Shown here: in pieces, positions 1 to 6,034 of the stretch
How the letters are laid out: each line of letters begins with the position of its first letter
How positions within the stretch are numbered: the stretch's first letter is position 1
Source of the DNA: Elusimicrobiaceae bacterium
GTDB lineage: Bacteria; Elusimicrobiota; Elusimicrobia; Elusimicrobiales; Elusimicrobiaceae
DNA: 12,542 bases
Reading direction: 5' to 3'
NCBI GenBank assembly: GCA_024405075.1
Contig: JAKSPG010000019.1
Coordinates: forward strand, 1-12,542
The notes under the pieces: generated by a model
Seen by the model: the letters and a program-made list of their open reading frames with translations, nothing else
Database searches by the model: none
Told to the model about the DNA's origin: nothing
Program-made: the position numbers and the translations under genes

Positions 1-592
1 CCCTTTTGCGGGCCGAATACACGCGCCGAACCCAAGGGGCCCAAAAGCGGGTTTGTTACATCAGCTACGGCCATAATTTTTACCCCTTTAAACTGCTTTT
101 TTAGTGGGGTTAAATCTATTTTTTTTAGGTTTAACAAAGCAGTTGCCCCCGGGGGGATTGCCCGTCCGTTTTTATTGAGCAACCGGGCCTCGCACGCTTG
201 GGCCATACCCGCGCCGCCGTCGTTACACGCTACGCCGCCCAGCCCCACATAAATCGTTTTTGCTCCGCGTTTGATGGCGGCAGATAATACTTGTCCCACC
301 CCGTACGAAGACGCTCCCAAGGGATCCAATTCATTTTTTTTAGCGGTGCCCAGCCCACAGATTTTGGCTGTTTCCACCACGGCAGTTTTGCCGTCCGATA
401 AGAGCAAAAACGGCGCGCGTTTGTTTTTCAAGAAAGCATTTTTTGCGGTAATAAAAATGGTTTTGGCGTGCGAGTCCAACGTTTTAAAAAAATCCAAAAA
501 TCCGTCGCCTCCGTCGCGCGGACAAAAATCTGCCCCGCTTGTTGCGCGGATAAGGAACCTTTCAGCGCGTTAGGCAGGGCCAGTATTTTCAT
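1..592 (-). pseudogene. Glycerate kinase (GarK/GlxK family), C-terminus beyond window, N-terminal region disrupted
   Basis: Family enzymes phosphorylate glycerate with ATP to a phosphoglycerate that feeds glycolysis. Seen: reading leftward from ATG at 592-590, the first ~21 residues (MKILALPNALKGSLSAQ) match the family N-terminus. Homology then continues in a different frame from about 525 downward: PRDGGDGF (family motif ADGGEGT), SDGKTAVVE, LDPLGASSYGVGQ, VGLGGVACNDGGAGMAQA, ADVTNPLLGPLGSARVFGPQKG at the window edge. The second frame has no ATG, GTG or TTG before the DGGDG motif and meets a TAA upstream. The start-to-DGG distance is about 15 residues shorter than in E. coli GarK/GlxK, so a deletion of roughly 40-50 nt with frameshift near 510-540 is inferred; an assembly error is the alternative. 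The ATG directly follows the TAA of the upstream gene (TAAATG), so translation was probably coupled. Confidence 0.8.
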
Positions 593-1882
593 TTAAAATT
601 TCCAACTGAGTTGGGCTTGAATAACGGTATTGGAGGAGGCGGAATCTTTCAGCTCGTTTTTACGCGGAGAAAATACCTGGCGTACTTCCAGCCCCAGCAT
701 TACATCGTCCACCCATGTTTCCACGCCCAGACCCACGGACGCCGCTAGCCCGTTGTTGGAAAGCGATTCGCTAAAATCTATATTCGGCGGTGTTTTGGTA
801 CCGTGGTAATTAACGGAAAGCATTTCATACAAAGCGGCGGCGGTTATGTAATAAGCAAATTTGTCTTTGGGATTGAGGTAGTAGTGCCCGGCCACGCCAA
901 ATTGCAATAAACTGCCACTGGATTTAGCTTCTACCGTAGTACCGCCCGAGGTGAAAGAGAATGAATTACTGGCTACGCTGGCAAACGACAGCGCCGGCCC
1001 GAGCCAAAGATTGCTCTCACGGATGCGCCATAAAAATTTGCTGGAAGCGACTACACTGGTACCGCCCATATCAATGGGTTGGTTTAAATCCAGCGTGTCA
1101 GAGCCGACTTTTAGCGTGTTGCCGGTTTTTAAGTCAAGCGGCATGGCGCCGAGCTGTACGGAAAAATACTTGGAAAAACTTTTCTCCGCGCGCGGCCCGG
1201 TGGCGGTAGCCGCTTTGGCGGCGGGTTTTTTAGCTGTCAGTTCTTTTTTGGCGGCGGCGGCATATTCCTGCTGGGTGACCGCGCCGGTTTTTACGCCTTG
1301 TACAAAGGATTCTTCGTCCGTAAGCGGGCGGGGAGTGGCGGCTTGAATATGCGCCGCAGGTGTTTGTACTTGCCCATTCACCACGGTAGCTTTTTTGGCT
1401 TCAAAAACTTGGTCAATGTCCGTATCAAAAGTAAGTCCGCCCGCGGCGGCTACAGCGGCCGCCTCGGTGGCTTTTTGAGAGGCTTGCTCTTGTTGTTCCA
1501 ACTTCTTTTCTACAAATTCCTGTTGAGCATTTTGGCCGCGGTCGTAATCATATGCTTCAATGGTAACGATTTGCGGCATGTCCACATTGACAGTAGTTCC
1601 GTCGTCGGTTTGCAGCTTGAGGTTGAACTCGTCCATGTCCAAAATGATGCCCACCAACTGCGAACCGCCTTTTAAAATCAAACGGTGTTTGTCGGGCAAA
1701 ATTTGTTCAATCTCGCGCTGGCTAAGCGTGATGTTCCCGTATGAAGTAGCCAGGTTGAGGGTATATTCGGTTTGCGATAAAATAGACCCGCTAATCAGCG
1801 TGCCGTCTTTCATTTTTAATGTTTCGGCGCATACGCTTAGCGTGGCCAGGGTACATATAACAGATAAAATTGTTTTTTTCAT
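593..1882 (-). CDS. Secreted protein: duplicated small beta domain, Ala-rich linker, C-terminal outer-membrane beta-barrel
   Basis: A 429-residue protein that I do not recognise as a named family. Residues 1-19 are a signal peptide (basic start, hydrophobic core, VCA then E20). Residues about 20-63 and 64-112 look like two copies of one short beta-rich unit (LKMKDGTLISGSIL... and LILKGGSQLVGIIL..., each ending in a conserved Ile/Val strand), reminiscent of Sm/SH3-like folds. A Gln/Glu/Ala-rich, probably coiled or flexible linker follows (about 113-235). From about 236 to the end there are alternating amphipathic strands with aromatic girdles, ending in WKF; a terminal Phe is typical of barrels inserted by BamA. 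Location is inferred to be the outer membrane, with the small domains in the periplasm. There is no clear Shine-Dalgarno sequence before the ATG. A strong terminator separates it from the upstream gene, so it may have its own promoter; the glycerate kinase follows with no gap. Confidence 0.75.
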   Translation of the reverse strand: MKKTILSVICTLATLSVCAETLKMKDGTLISGSILSQTEYTLNLATSYGNITLSQREIEQILPDKHRLILKGGSQLVGIILDMDEFNLKLQTDDGTTVNVDMPQIVTIEAYDYDRGQNAQQEFVEKKLEQQEQASQKATEAAAVAAAGGLTFDTDIDQVFEAKKATVVNGQVQTPAAHIQAATPRPLTDEESFVQGVKTGAVTQQEYAAAAKKELTAKKPAAKAATATGPRAEKSFSKYFSVQLGAMPLDLKTGNTLKVGSDTLDLNQPIDMGGTSVVASSKFLWRIRESNLWLGPALSFASVASNSFSFTSGGTTVEAKSSGSLLQFGVAGHYYLNPKDKFAYYITAAALYEMLSVNYHGTKTPPNIDFSESLSNNGLAASVGLGVETWVDDVMLGLEVRQVFSPRKNELKDSASSNTVIQAQLSWKF

Positions 1883-1896
1883 ACGGTTCTACTAGG

Positions 1897-1927
1897 TAAA
1901 AAAGAGGGCGCGCTTGGGCGCGCCCTT
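1897..1927 (-). terminator. Intrinsic terminator of the pilin-nadK-recN-small-protein cluster
   Basis: A perfect 9-bp GC-rich stem (AGGGCGCGC at 1905-1913 with GCGCGCCCT at 1918-1926) has a 4-nt loop. On the minus strand it is followed by CT and then six T (positions 1903-1898). It lies just after the stop codon of the 106-residue membrane protein gene, so it should end transcription of the minus-strand genes to its right. Confidence 0.9.
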
Positions 1928-1933
1928 ACTAGA

Positions 1934-2254
1934 TTATTTAGCTTCTTCGGTTTTTTCTTCTGTGTGGCCTTCGCAGCAGCACGGAGCGACGGCTTGTTTA
2001 ATTTTGCGCAAAGCTTTGAGAACTTTGGCGATGGTTAAGAAACCCAAGGCGGCTGCCCAGTCGCTAAGCAGGTAAAACGCCAGGGTTACCCACATCATCC
2101 GCCCCGTGAAAGCCGGGTGCATTACGACGAGCACTGCTTGATAAATACCATACACAAACGCGATGTAAAAAAGGACCAAAAATACGACGGTAAGCCCTTT
2201 TAGGCACAACCAGTTGTGCGGAAGCCATTTGGCACATTTGCAGCATTTAGACAT
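1934..2254 (-). CDS. Small two-helix membrane protein with Cys clusters at both ends (106 aa)
   Basis: I do not recognise the family. Hydrophobic segments lie at about residues 19-45 and 53-77. The protein starts MSKCCKCAKWLPHNW, giving a CCxC cluster before helix 1, and after helix 2 has a basic stretch (KVLKALRKIK) followed by CCC at 92-94 and an acidic tail. The two Cys clusters could bind metal or be lipid-modified; this is inference. The start is well supported: AGGAAAGGAG precedes the ATG by a few bases. It is clearly similar to the neighbouring 89-residue protein (KWLPHNW...KGL...LFYIAF.YGIY versus KFLPHMW...RGL...LFYVAF.VGIY). The 72-bp gap upstream holds a possible -10 (TACAAT on the minus strand, 2304-2299) without a good -35, so it may depend on readthrough from recN. 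A terminator follows directly. Confidence 0.8.
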   Translation of the reverse strand: MSKCCKCAKWLPHNWLCLKGLTVVFLVLFYIAFVYGIYQAVLVVMHPAFTGRMMWVTLAFYLLSDWAAALGFLTIAKVLKALRKIKQAVAPCCCEGHTEEKTEEAK

Positions 2255-2326
2255 AGTTCACTCCTTTCCTGTAATTAGGGAAATCTACCCCTATAAACAT
2301 TGTATCAAAAGAATATAAAAAGCGTA

Positions 2327-2596
2327 TCACTTTTTTGTGGTATCTAGCGCGCGTACGGTGCTGGCCAATGTTTGCAGCAGGTGGATAAGCGTGCCGGCCG
2401 CTACGCAAAACAAAGCGGCCTGCAAAGCGGCACTTACGTATATTTTCCGGCCCAGCTGCGCGGCGTTTTCACTGGGGAAAACAAGCCCCCACAGCGCGTA
2501 AATCCCTACGGCAAACGCTACGTAAAAAAGAATTTTGCCTATAACGGCAAGCCCCCGTAACGTAAACCACATATGGGGAAGAAATTTTTTAAACAC
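2327..2596 (-). CDS. Small two-helix membrane protein, paralog of its downstream neighbour (89 aa, GTG start)
   Basis: I do not recognise the family. Start choice: GTG at 2596-2594, because AAGGAGG sits 6 nt upstream, and translation from there gives MFKKFLPHMWFTLRGL, which aligns with the N-terminus of the 106-residue paralog. A longer in-frame reading would extend into recN with no ribosome site. Hydrophobic helices span about residues 14-39 and 51-75, with a short hydrophilic link (PSENAAQLGRK). It lacks the N- and C-terminal Cys clusters of its paralog. It overlaps the recN 3' end by 8 nt (GTGTTTAA), so it is probably translationally coupled to recN and part of the same transcript. Confidence 0.75.
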   Translation of the reverse strand: MFKKFLPHMWFTLRGLAVIGKILFYVAFAVGIYALWGLVFPSENAAQLGRKIYVSAALQAALFCVAAGTLIHLLQTLASTVRALDTTKK

Positions 2597-4247
2597 GTTG
2601 TGCCTCCTTAAGTAATTCTTGTGCGTGACTAAACGCGGCCGATTTCTTGTCCGCATTTCCGCCCAGCATACGGGCGATTTCAGCCGTGAGCGTTTCCCCG
2701 GCTAGCGGGGTAATGCAAACGCGGGTGGAAGTTTTATCGGCTGTTTTTTCCACATGAAAATTAACATGGGCCTGGGCGGCTACTTGCGCCAAGTGTGTGA
2801 CGCACAATACTTGCTTGCCCGTAGCGGCTTTGCGTAGTTTCTGCCCGACTAAATGGCCCGTTTCGCCGCCGATGCCGGCGTCAATTTCGTCAAATACCAT
2901 TACAGGTACGGTGGGGGCCAAAACGGTTTTTAAGCCCAGCATTACGCGGGAAATTTCCCCGCCCGAAGCGATATTTTTTAAGGGACGTAGTGCCTGGCCG
3001 GGGTTGGGCGAAAAGAGAAATTCCACCCGGTCCGCACCGGTAGCGGTGATGTTTTCTTCATCCATTTCCACAGCTACGGAAAATTTAACCTGGTTAAACC
3101 CGAGTGGGCGGATTTCATCTGTAATCAGCCGGGCCAGTTTGGTGGCGGCTGTCATGCGCTTATCGTGGAGCGTGCGTGCCAGTTTGAGCAGTTGCGCATG
3201 GGCGGTTTTTAGCTCGTTTTCCAGGTCTTGTTCGTGTTCTTCGGCGTGTTGCAAGTTTTTAATTTTTTCGCCCAGCTCTTGCGCGGTGGCCAGCACGTCT
3301 TTTAATTCCGGGCCGTATTTGGCTTTTAAGCGTTTTAATTTTTCGTGGCGCGTGAGCATTTTATCCAGCGCGGCGGGGTCCACTTCCATATCTTCTTTAT
3401 ACGCACCGAGTGTTTGTGCGGCATCTTCCAGCGTAACGAGCGCGGTGTTGATATCCTGCGCCAGCTGGGTTAGATTATCATCCAGTTGCGCCATGTTGGT
3501 TGCTGCTTTAGCGGCGCGGGCTGTGCGGGCGGCGGCGGAATTTTCCGCCTCGTAGAGTTCTTCATACGCTTCTTGCGCCAATTCCAATAATTTCCCGGCG
3601 TGTTTTAATTTGGGCAGCGTTTGTTCCAGTTGTAAATCTTCATCGGCTTTCGGAGCGATGTCCTCAATTTCTTTTAACTGGTAGGAGTACAAGTCCAAAA
3701 GCCGTTCTTTTTCTTGCGCGCTTAAGTGCAACGCTTCCAGTTTGGCGCGGACTTCCTGCTCGCGCGTGTAAGCGGTTTTAACTTGCGTAAGCAGTGTGGC
3801 GTGTTTGGCAAAGTGGTCTAATAAATTTAAATGTACCGAAGCATGGAGTAAACTTTGGTGGTCGTGCTGGCCGTGGAAATCCACCAAGTGTTGCCCGATT
3901 CGTGCCAGCGTGGAAACCGTCACGGCGCGGCCGTCCAGTTGCGCCTTACCTTTGCCCTTGTTATCCAGTTCACGCCGCAAGGTAAAGCGGTCGGCGGTTA
4001 AGTGATACTGCTCGCGTACGGTTGGCGGTAAGCAGGCACTTTCAAATTCTGCCGTGACGCACATACGCGCCGCGCCGTCTTTAATAACGGATACGTCCCC
4101 GCGCGCGCCGAGCACAAAACCCAGCGCCTCAATAACAATGGATTTACCGGCCCCGGTCTCTCCGGAGAAAACGGTTAGTCCAGCGGAAAAATCAAGCGTT
4201 AAATCGTCAATAATTGCAAAATTTTGGACGTGTAAGCGGGTGAGCAT
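2589..4247 (-). CDS. recN: DNA repair protein RecN
   Basis: A cytoplasmic SMC-like ATPase that helps hold DNA ends together during recombinational repair of double-strand breaks. The N-terminal half-ATPase (LHVQNFAIIDDL) has Walker A GETGAGKS at residues 29-36 and the QHDHQSLL loop near 127. Long heptad-rich arms run from about 150 to 370. The C-terminal half has the ABC signature ASGGEISRVML near 427, Walker B VMVFDEIDAGIGGETG near 449, and the switch region CVTHLAQVAAQA. At about 552 residues it has the usual RecN length. I place the start at ATG 4247 (MLTRLHVQNF, the usual RecN beginning), 2 nt after the nadK stop; a GTG 12 nt upstream would overlap nadK and has no better ribosome site. 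Neighbourhood nadK-recN is a common bacterial pairing. The last 8 nt overlap the next gene. Confidence 0.95.
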   Translation of the reverse strand: MLTRLHVQNFAIIDDLTLDFSAGLTVFSGETGAGKSIVIEALGFVLGARGDVSVIKDGAARMCVTAEFESACLPPTVREQYHLTADRFTLRRELDNKGKGKAQLDGRAVTVSTLARIGQHLVDFHGQHDHQSLLHASVHLNLLDHFAKHATLLTQVKTAYTREQEVRAKLEALHLSAQEKERLLDLYSYQLKEIEDIAPKADEDLQLEQTLPKLKHAGKLLELAQEAYEELYEAENSAAARTARAAKAATNMAQLDDNLTQLAQDINTALVTLEDAAQTLGAYKEDMEVDPAALDKMLTRHEKLKRLKAKYGPELKDVLATAQELGEKIKNLQHAEEHEQDLENELKTAHAQLLKLARTLHDKRMTAATKLARLITDEIRPLGFNQVKFSVAVEMDEENITATGADRVEFLFSPNPGQALRPLKNIASGGEISRVMLGLKTVLAPTVPVMVFDEIDAGIGGETGHLVGQKLRKAATGKQVLCVTHLAQVAAQAHVNFHVEKTADKTSTRVCITPLAGETLTAEIARMLGGNADKKSAAFSHAQELLKEAQRV

Positions 4248-4249
4248 GT

Positions 4250-5074
4250 TTAGCGGCACCCCCAGTTAAGTTTGCGTTTGAGTAGGGTAAGAAAATCCCG
4301 GTTTGGACTGATGAAAAATCGGGCCGGGTGGCTGCTTTGCGCGATGTGTACGTGCGAACCGGGTGGCAGAGAAACGATCTCCTGGCCGTCTATAGTTAAA
4401 TCGGCCCCGTCCAACGGTGTTTTGAGTACGGGTATTAATTCCAACTTGCCGTCGGCAGGCAGTAAAATGGGCCGCTGGGTAAGCGTGTGCGGACAAATGG
4501 GCGTAACGAGTAATCCCTCCACGCCGGGAGCGACAATCGGCCCGCCTGCCGCCAGTGCGTACGCGGTAGATCCGGTAGGGGTGGAAACAGGTACGCCGTC
4601 ACCAAAATAGGGCGGCAATTCGCGGCCGTTAAAGTGTGCCTGCACGGTCAGCGCGCGGGATTTATCGGCACGCAACACGCAATCGTTGAGGGCCAGCAAT
4701 TCTTGGGTTTCTTCGTTGGTAAAGCGCACGCAAACGTCAAGCATGTTGCGTGTCTGCAAATTTAATTTTCCGTTGGTAAGGTCGGTCAGCGTGGTTTCAA
4801 AATCGTTTTTTTCGCACGCGGCCAAAAACCCCAGCGTGCCGCAGTTGACGCCTAAAATAGGTACGTCCAATGCGGCGGCCTCGCGTGCGCAGCGCAGCAT
4901 GACGCCGTCGCCGCCCATACAAATGAGTAAATCGGTTTGGGGTAATTTCTCAAACGAGGTCGCCACGTGGGCGGTTTTGCCGTGCGCGGTTAACCACGCG
5001 GCTACGCGCTCGGCCAGAGGTTTGTTTTGCGTTTTTTGTTCGTTATAAAAGACAAGCACGCGCTTAAATTGCAT
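4250..5074 (-). CDS. nadK: NAD kinase
   Basis: Phosphorylates NAD to NADP in the cytoplasm, the sole source of NADP for biosynthesis and redox defence. At 274 residues it is of normal length. Motifs: GGDGVMLR at 54-61 (catalytic GGDG), GVNCGTLGFL at 75-84, ALND at 128-131, and the substrate-binding block GDGVPVSTPTGSTAYALAAGG at 158-178, followed by TPICPHTLTQRPI at 191-203. The start ATG is preceded only by a weak purine stretch (TTAGAG). It sits 27 bp after the pilin stop with no obvious terminator between them, and 2 bp before recN, so a pilin-nadK-recN transcript is plausible. The 27-bp gap contains a TACAAT that could serve as an extra -10, but I see no matching -35. Confidence 0.95.
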   Translation of the reverse strand: MQFKRVLVFYNEQKTQNKPLAERVAAWLTAHGKTAHVATSFEKLPQTDLLICMGGDGVMLRCAREAAALDVPILGVNCGTLGFLAACEKNDFETTLTDLTNGKLNLQTRNMLDVCVRFTNEETQELLALNDCVLRADKSRALTVQAHFNGRELPPYFGDGVPVSTPTGSTAYALAAGGPIVAPGVEGLLVTPICPHTLTQRPILLPADGKLELIPVLKTPLDGADLTIDGQEIVSLPPGSHVHIAQSSHPARFFISPNRDFLTLLKRKLNWGCR

Positions 5075-5101
5075 ACTCTAATTGTAGCAATTTATGGCAT
5101 G

Positions 5102-5647
5102 CTAGGGCATGGCGTAACCACGGTAGGTGCCGCTACGTATTTTTTGACCTTTGAATATTTTTTCACAATAAGAACCTTCCGTGCCTTCGTATGTCATGCC
5201 GCTACTGGTCCGTTCTGCACAGTAAAGGTTTCCCTGTATTAAATTAATCTCATTGCTGTTTGTTTCTACGTTAATAAGAAACCCTGTTCCCACGTACGGC
5301 CCGCTAATACGTCCTAGCCATAGATCACAGTAAGGATAGTTTGTGGTATTGATGTCCAGTTGTAGGGACCAACTTTCATTTGAGCGGGTATCAATGGCAG
5401 AACTTTTCCATTTTGTATTTCCGGTCCAGGGGATGTCTACTGCCAGTTCGTCAAATGATAAGGGGCAACGGCCATTTGCCAAGCGGTAAGTTTCTGTGGC
5501 TTGGTAAATAGACTTTAAAAGTGTAATGGCCTGAGTGGTGCGTGATTTTTCCACGGCTTTTTGGTATTGCGGCAACGCCACGGCCGCCAAAATGCCGATG
5601 ATTAAAACAACTACCAATAATTCAATAAGAGTGAATCCTTGTTTCAT
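5102..5647 (-). CDS. Type IV pilin / pseudopilin (prepilin), 181 aa
   Basis: Class III signal: MKQG then FTLIELL, cleavage expected after Gly4, with Glu9 (mature Glu5) present. A hydrophobic helix ends in ILAAVALPQYQKAVEKSR, the standard pilin stalk. The globular part has four Cys (61, 107, 143, 161), enough for two disulfides; Cys143-Cys161 would give a C-terminal D-loop. It belongs to the type IV pilus/type II secretion superfamily; whether it is a major pilin, a minor pilin or a pseudopilin cannot be told. The start at 5647 is set by AGGAG 5 nt upstream and by the prepilin leader; the frame is open further upstream but that would add an implausible 45-residue leader. No assembly genes (PilB, PilC, PilQ, PilD) are nearby, so it is an orphan pilin relying on machinery elsewhere. 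It is preceded by a long structured leader and a strong promoter. Confidence 0.9.
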   Translation of the reverse strand: MKQGFTLIELLVVVLIIGILAAVALPQYQKAVEKSRTTQAITLLKSIYQATETYRLANGRCPLSFDELAVDIPWTGNTKWKSSAIDTRSNESWSLQLDINTTNYPYCDLWLGRISGPYVGTGFLINVETNSNEINLIQGNLYCAERTSSGMTYEGTEGSYCEKIFKGQKIRSGTYRGYAMP

Positions 5648-5951
5648 AGTTACTCCTAAAAGGGTCGGGCCCGGGTATAAAACAAAACGGCCGCTATACC
5701 AAGGCCAGTTAGGCGTGCCCGATATAACAGCCGTAGTTTGCCGCCTAATCAAGGAGGGATACGGGCGGCAAACATTTGACACGAAACAAATGGGTAATTA
5801 GTCCACTCATTTCGTGCCTTCAAAACGGCTGTTTTTGGCGCCTAACTGTTCCGCTTGCGCGGTACACTGTATTCTTCATACAGTTCCAAAAACAGTTTCA
5901 AATTGTGTAGTAGCCCCGCGGGGGCTGTGTTTTGCTCCTCCCTACTAAATA
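5648..5951 (-). promoter_or_regulatory. About 300-nt structured 5' leader of the pilin gene, possible cis-regulatory RNA
   Basis: With the promoter at 5986-5958 the transcript should start near 5951, leaving about 300 nt before the pilin ATG. Perfect inverted repeats (plus-strand positions): A 5706-5715/5839-5848 (10 bp, CAGTTAGGCG); B 5726-5734/5825-5833 (9 bp, AACAGCCGT); C 5736-5745/5764-5773 (10 bp, GTTTGCCGCC); D 5780-5786/5810-5816 (7 bp); X 5829-5838/5886-5895 (10 bp, CTGTTTTTGG); E 5866-5872/5878-5884 (7 bp); G 5912-5917/5921-5926 (6 bp, GC-rich); H 5674-5679/5695-5700 (6 bp). A and B enclose C and D as a multibranch fold. X encloses E and a small hairpin at 5851-5862, and shares bases 5829-5833 with B, so the X fold and the A/B fold compete. 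I could not match it to a known riboswitch class; it lacks the c-di-GMP-I core. It could also be a dispersed repeat element. Confidence 0.55.
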
Positions 5952-5957
5952 ATCCTT

Positions 5958-5986
5958 ATTATACGGGTTTTTCGGTTTCCTGTCCA
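5958..5986 (-). promoter_or_regulatory. Sigma70-type promoter for the pilin leader
   Basis: Minus strand: -35 TGGACA (5986-5981), 17-nt spacer, -10 TATAAT (5963-5958). One mismatch to consensus in the -35 and none in the -10, with ideal spacing. Predicted start about 5951. Confidence 0.75.
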
Positions 5987-6016
5987 GTATATCAAATGAT
6001 ATAATATATTTATAAT
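5977..6016 (+). promoter_or_regulatory. Promoter region of nifU-nifS with a 16-bp palindrome (candidate operator)
   Basis: A perfect TATAAT lies at 6000-6005 and a second at 6011-6016. No good -35 is found 17 nt upstream of either (TTCCTG at 5977-5982; TATATC at 5988-5993), suggesting a factor-dependent or weak promoter. A perfect 16-bp palindrome, TATATCAAATGATATA (5988-6003), overlaps the first -10 and lies 1 nt from the -35 of the divergent pilin promoter. A repressor bound there could affect both directions. It does not match the E. coli IscR type 1 site as I know it, so the regulator is unknown. Confidence 0.6.
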
Positions 6017-6034
6017 AACAAGGGGGCTTGTTAT
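6015..6034 (+). promoter_or_regulatory. Hairpin holding the nifU ribosome-binding site and start codon
   Basis: ATAACAAG (6015-6022) pairs perfectly with CTTGTTAT (6027-6034), an 8-bp stem with loop GGGG. The Shine-Dalgarno AGGGGG (6021-6026) spans the loop and stem top, and the first two bases of the nifU ATG (6033-6035) are in the stem. If folded, it would limit ribosome access to nifU. Confidence 0.55.

Noticed and set aside
271..573. 100-residue plus-strand reading frame at the left end
   Set aside because: It is opposite the glycerate kinase sequence, which has clear family motifs.
2797..3555. 252-residue plus-strand reading frame opposite recN
   Set aside because: Ser/Ala-rich composition without motifs, no ribosome site, and it lies wholly on the reverse of well-conserved recN coding sequence.
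4248..4259. GTG at 4259 as the recN start
   Set aside because: No ribosome site and overlap with nadK; the ATG at 4247 gives the family-typical N-terminus.
5648..5782. In-frame upstream extension of the pilin to a GTG at 5782
   Set aside because: It would add 45 residues before a standard prepilin leader. ATG 5647 has AGGAG at good spacing and gives the correct MKQG/FTLIE cleavage site.
5706..5848. GTTAGGC (5708-5714) and GCCTAAC (5840-5846) look like integron attC core sites
   Set aside because: Their order is the reverse of an attC site on both strands, and there is no integrase or cassette-like gene. They are better explained as the two arms of stem A.
5912..5930. GC-rich hairpin with GTGTTTTG after it, as a plus-strand terminator
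   Set aside because: No plus-strand gene lies upstream for it to end, and the T-run is short. It lies within the pilin leader transcript instead.
5648..5951. c-di-GMP riboswitch in the pilin leader
   Set aside because: Considered because such riboswitches can precede pilus genes, but the conserved c-di-GMP-I core sequences are not present.
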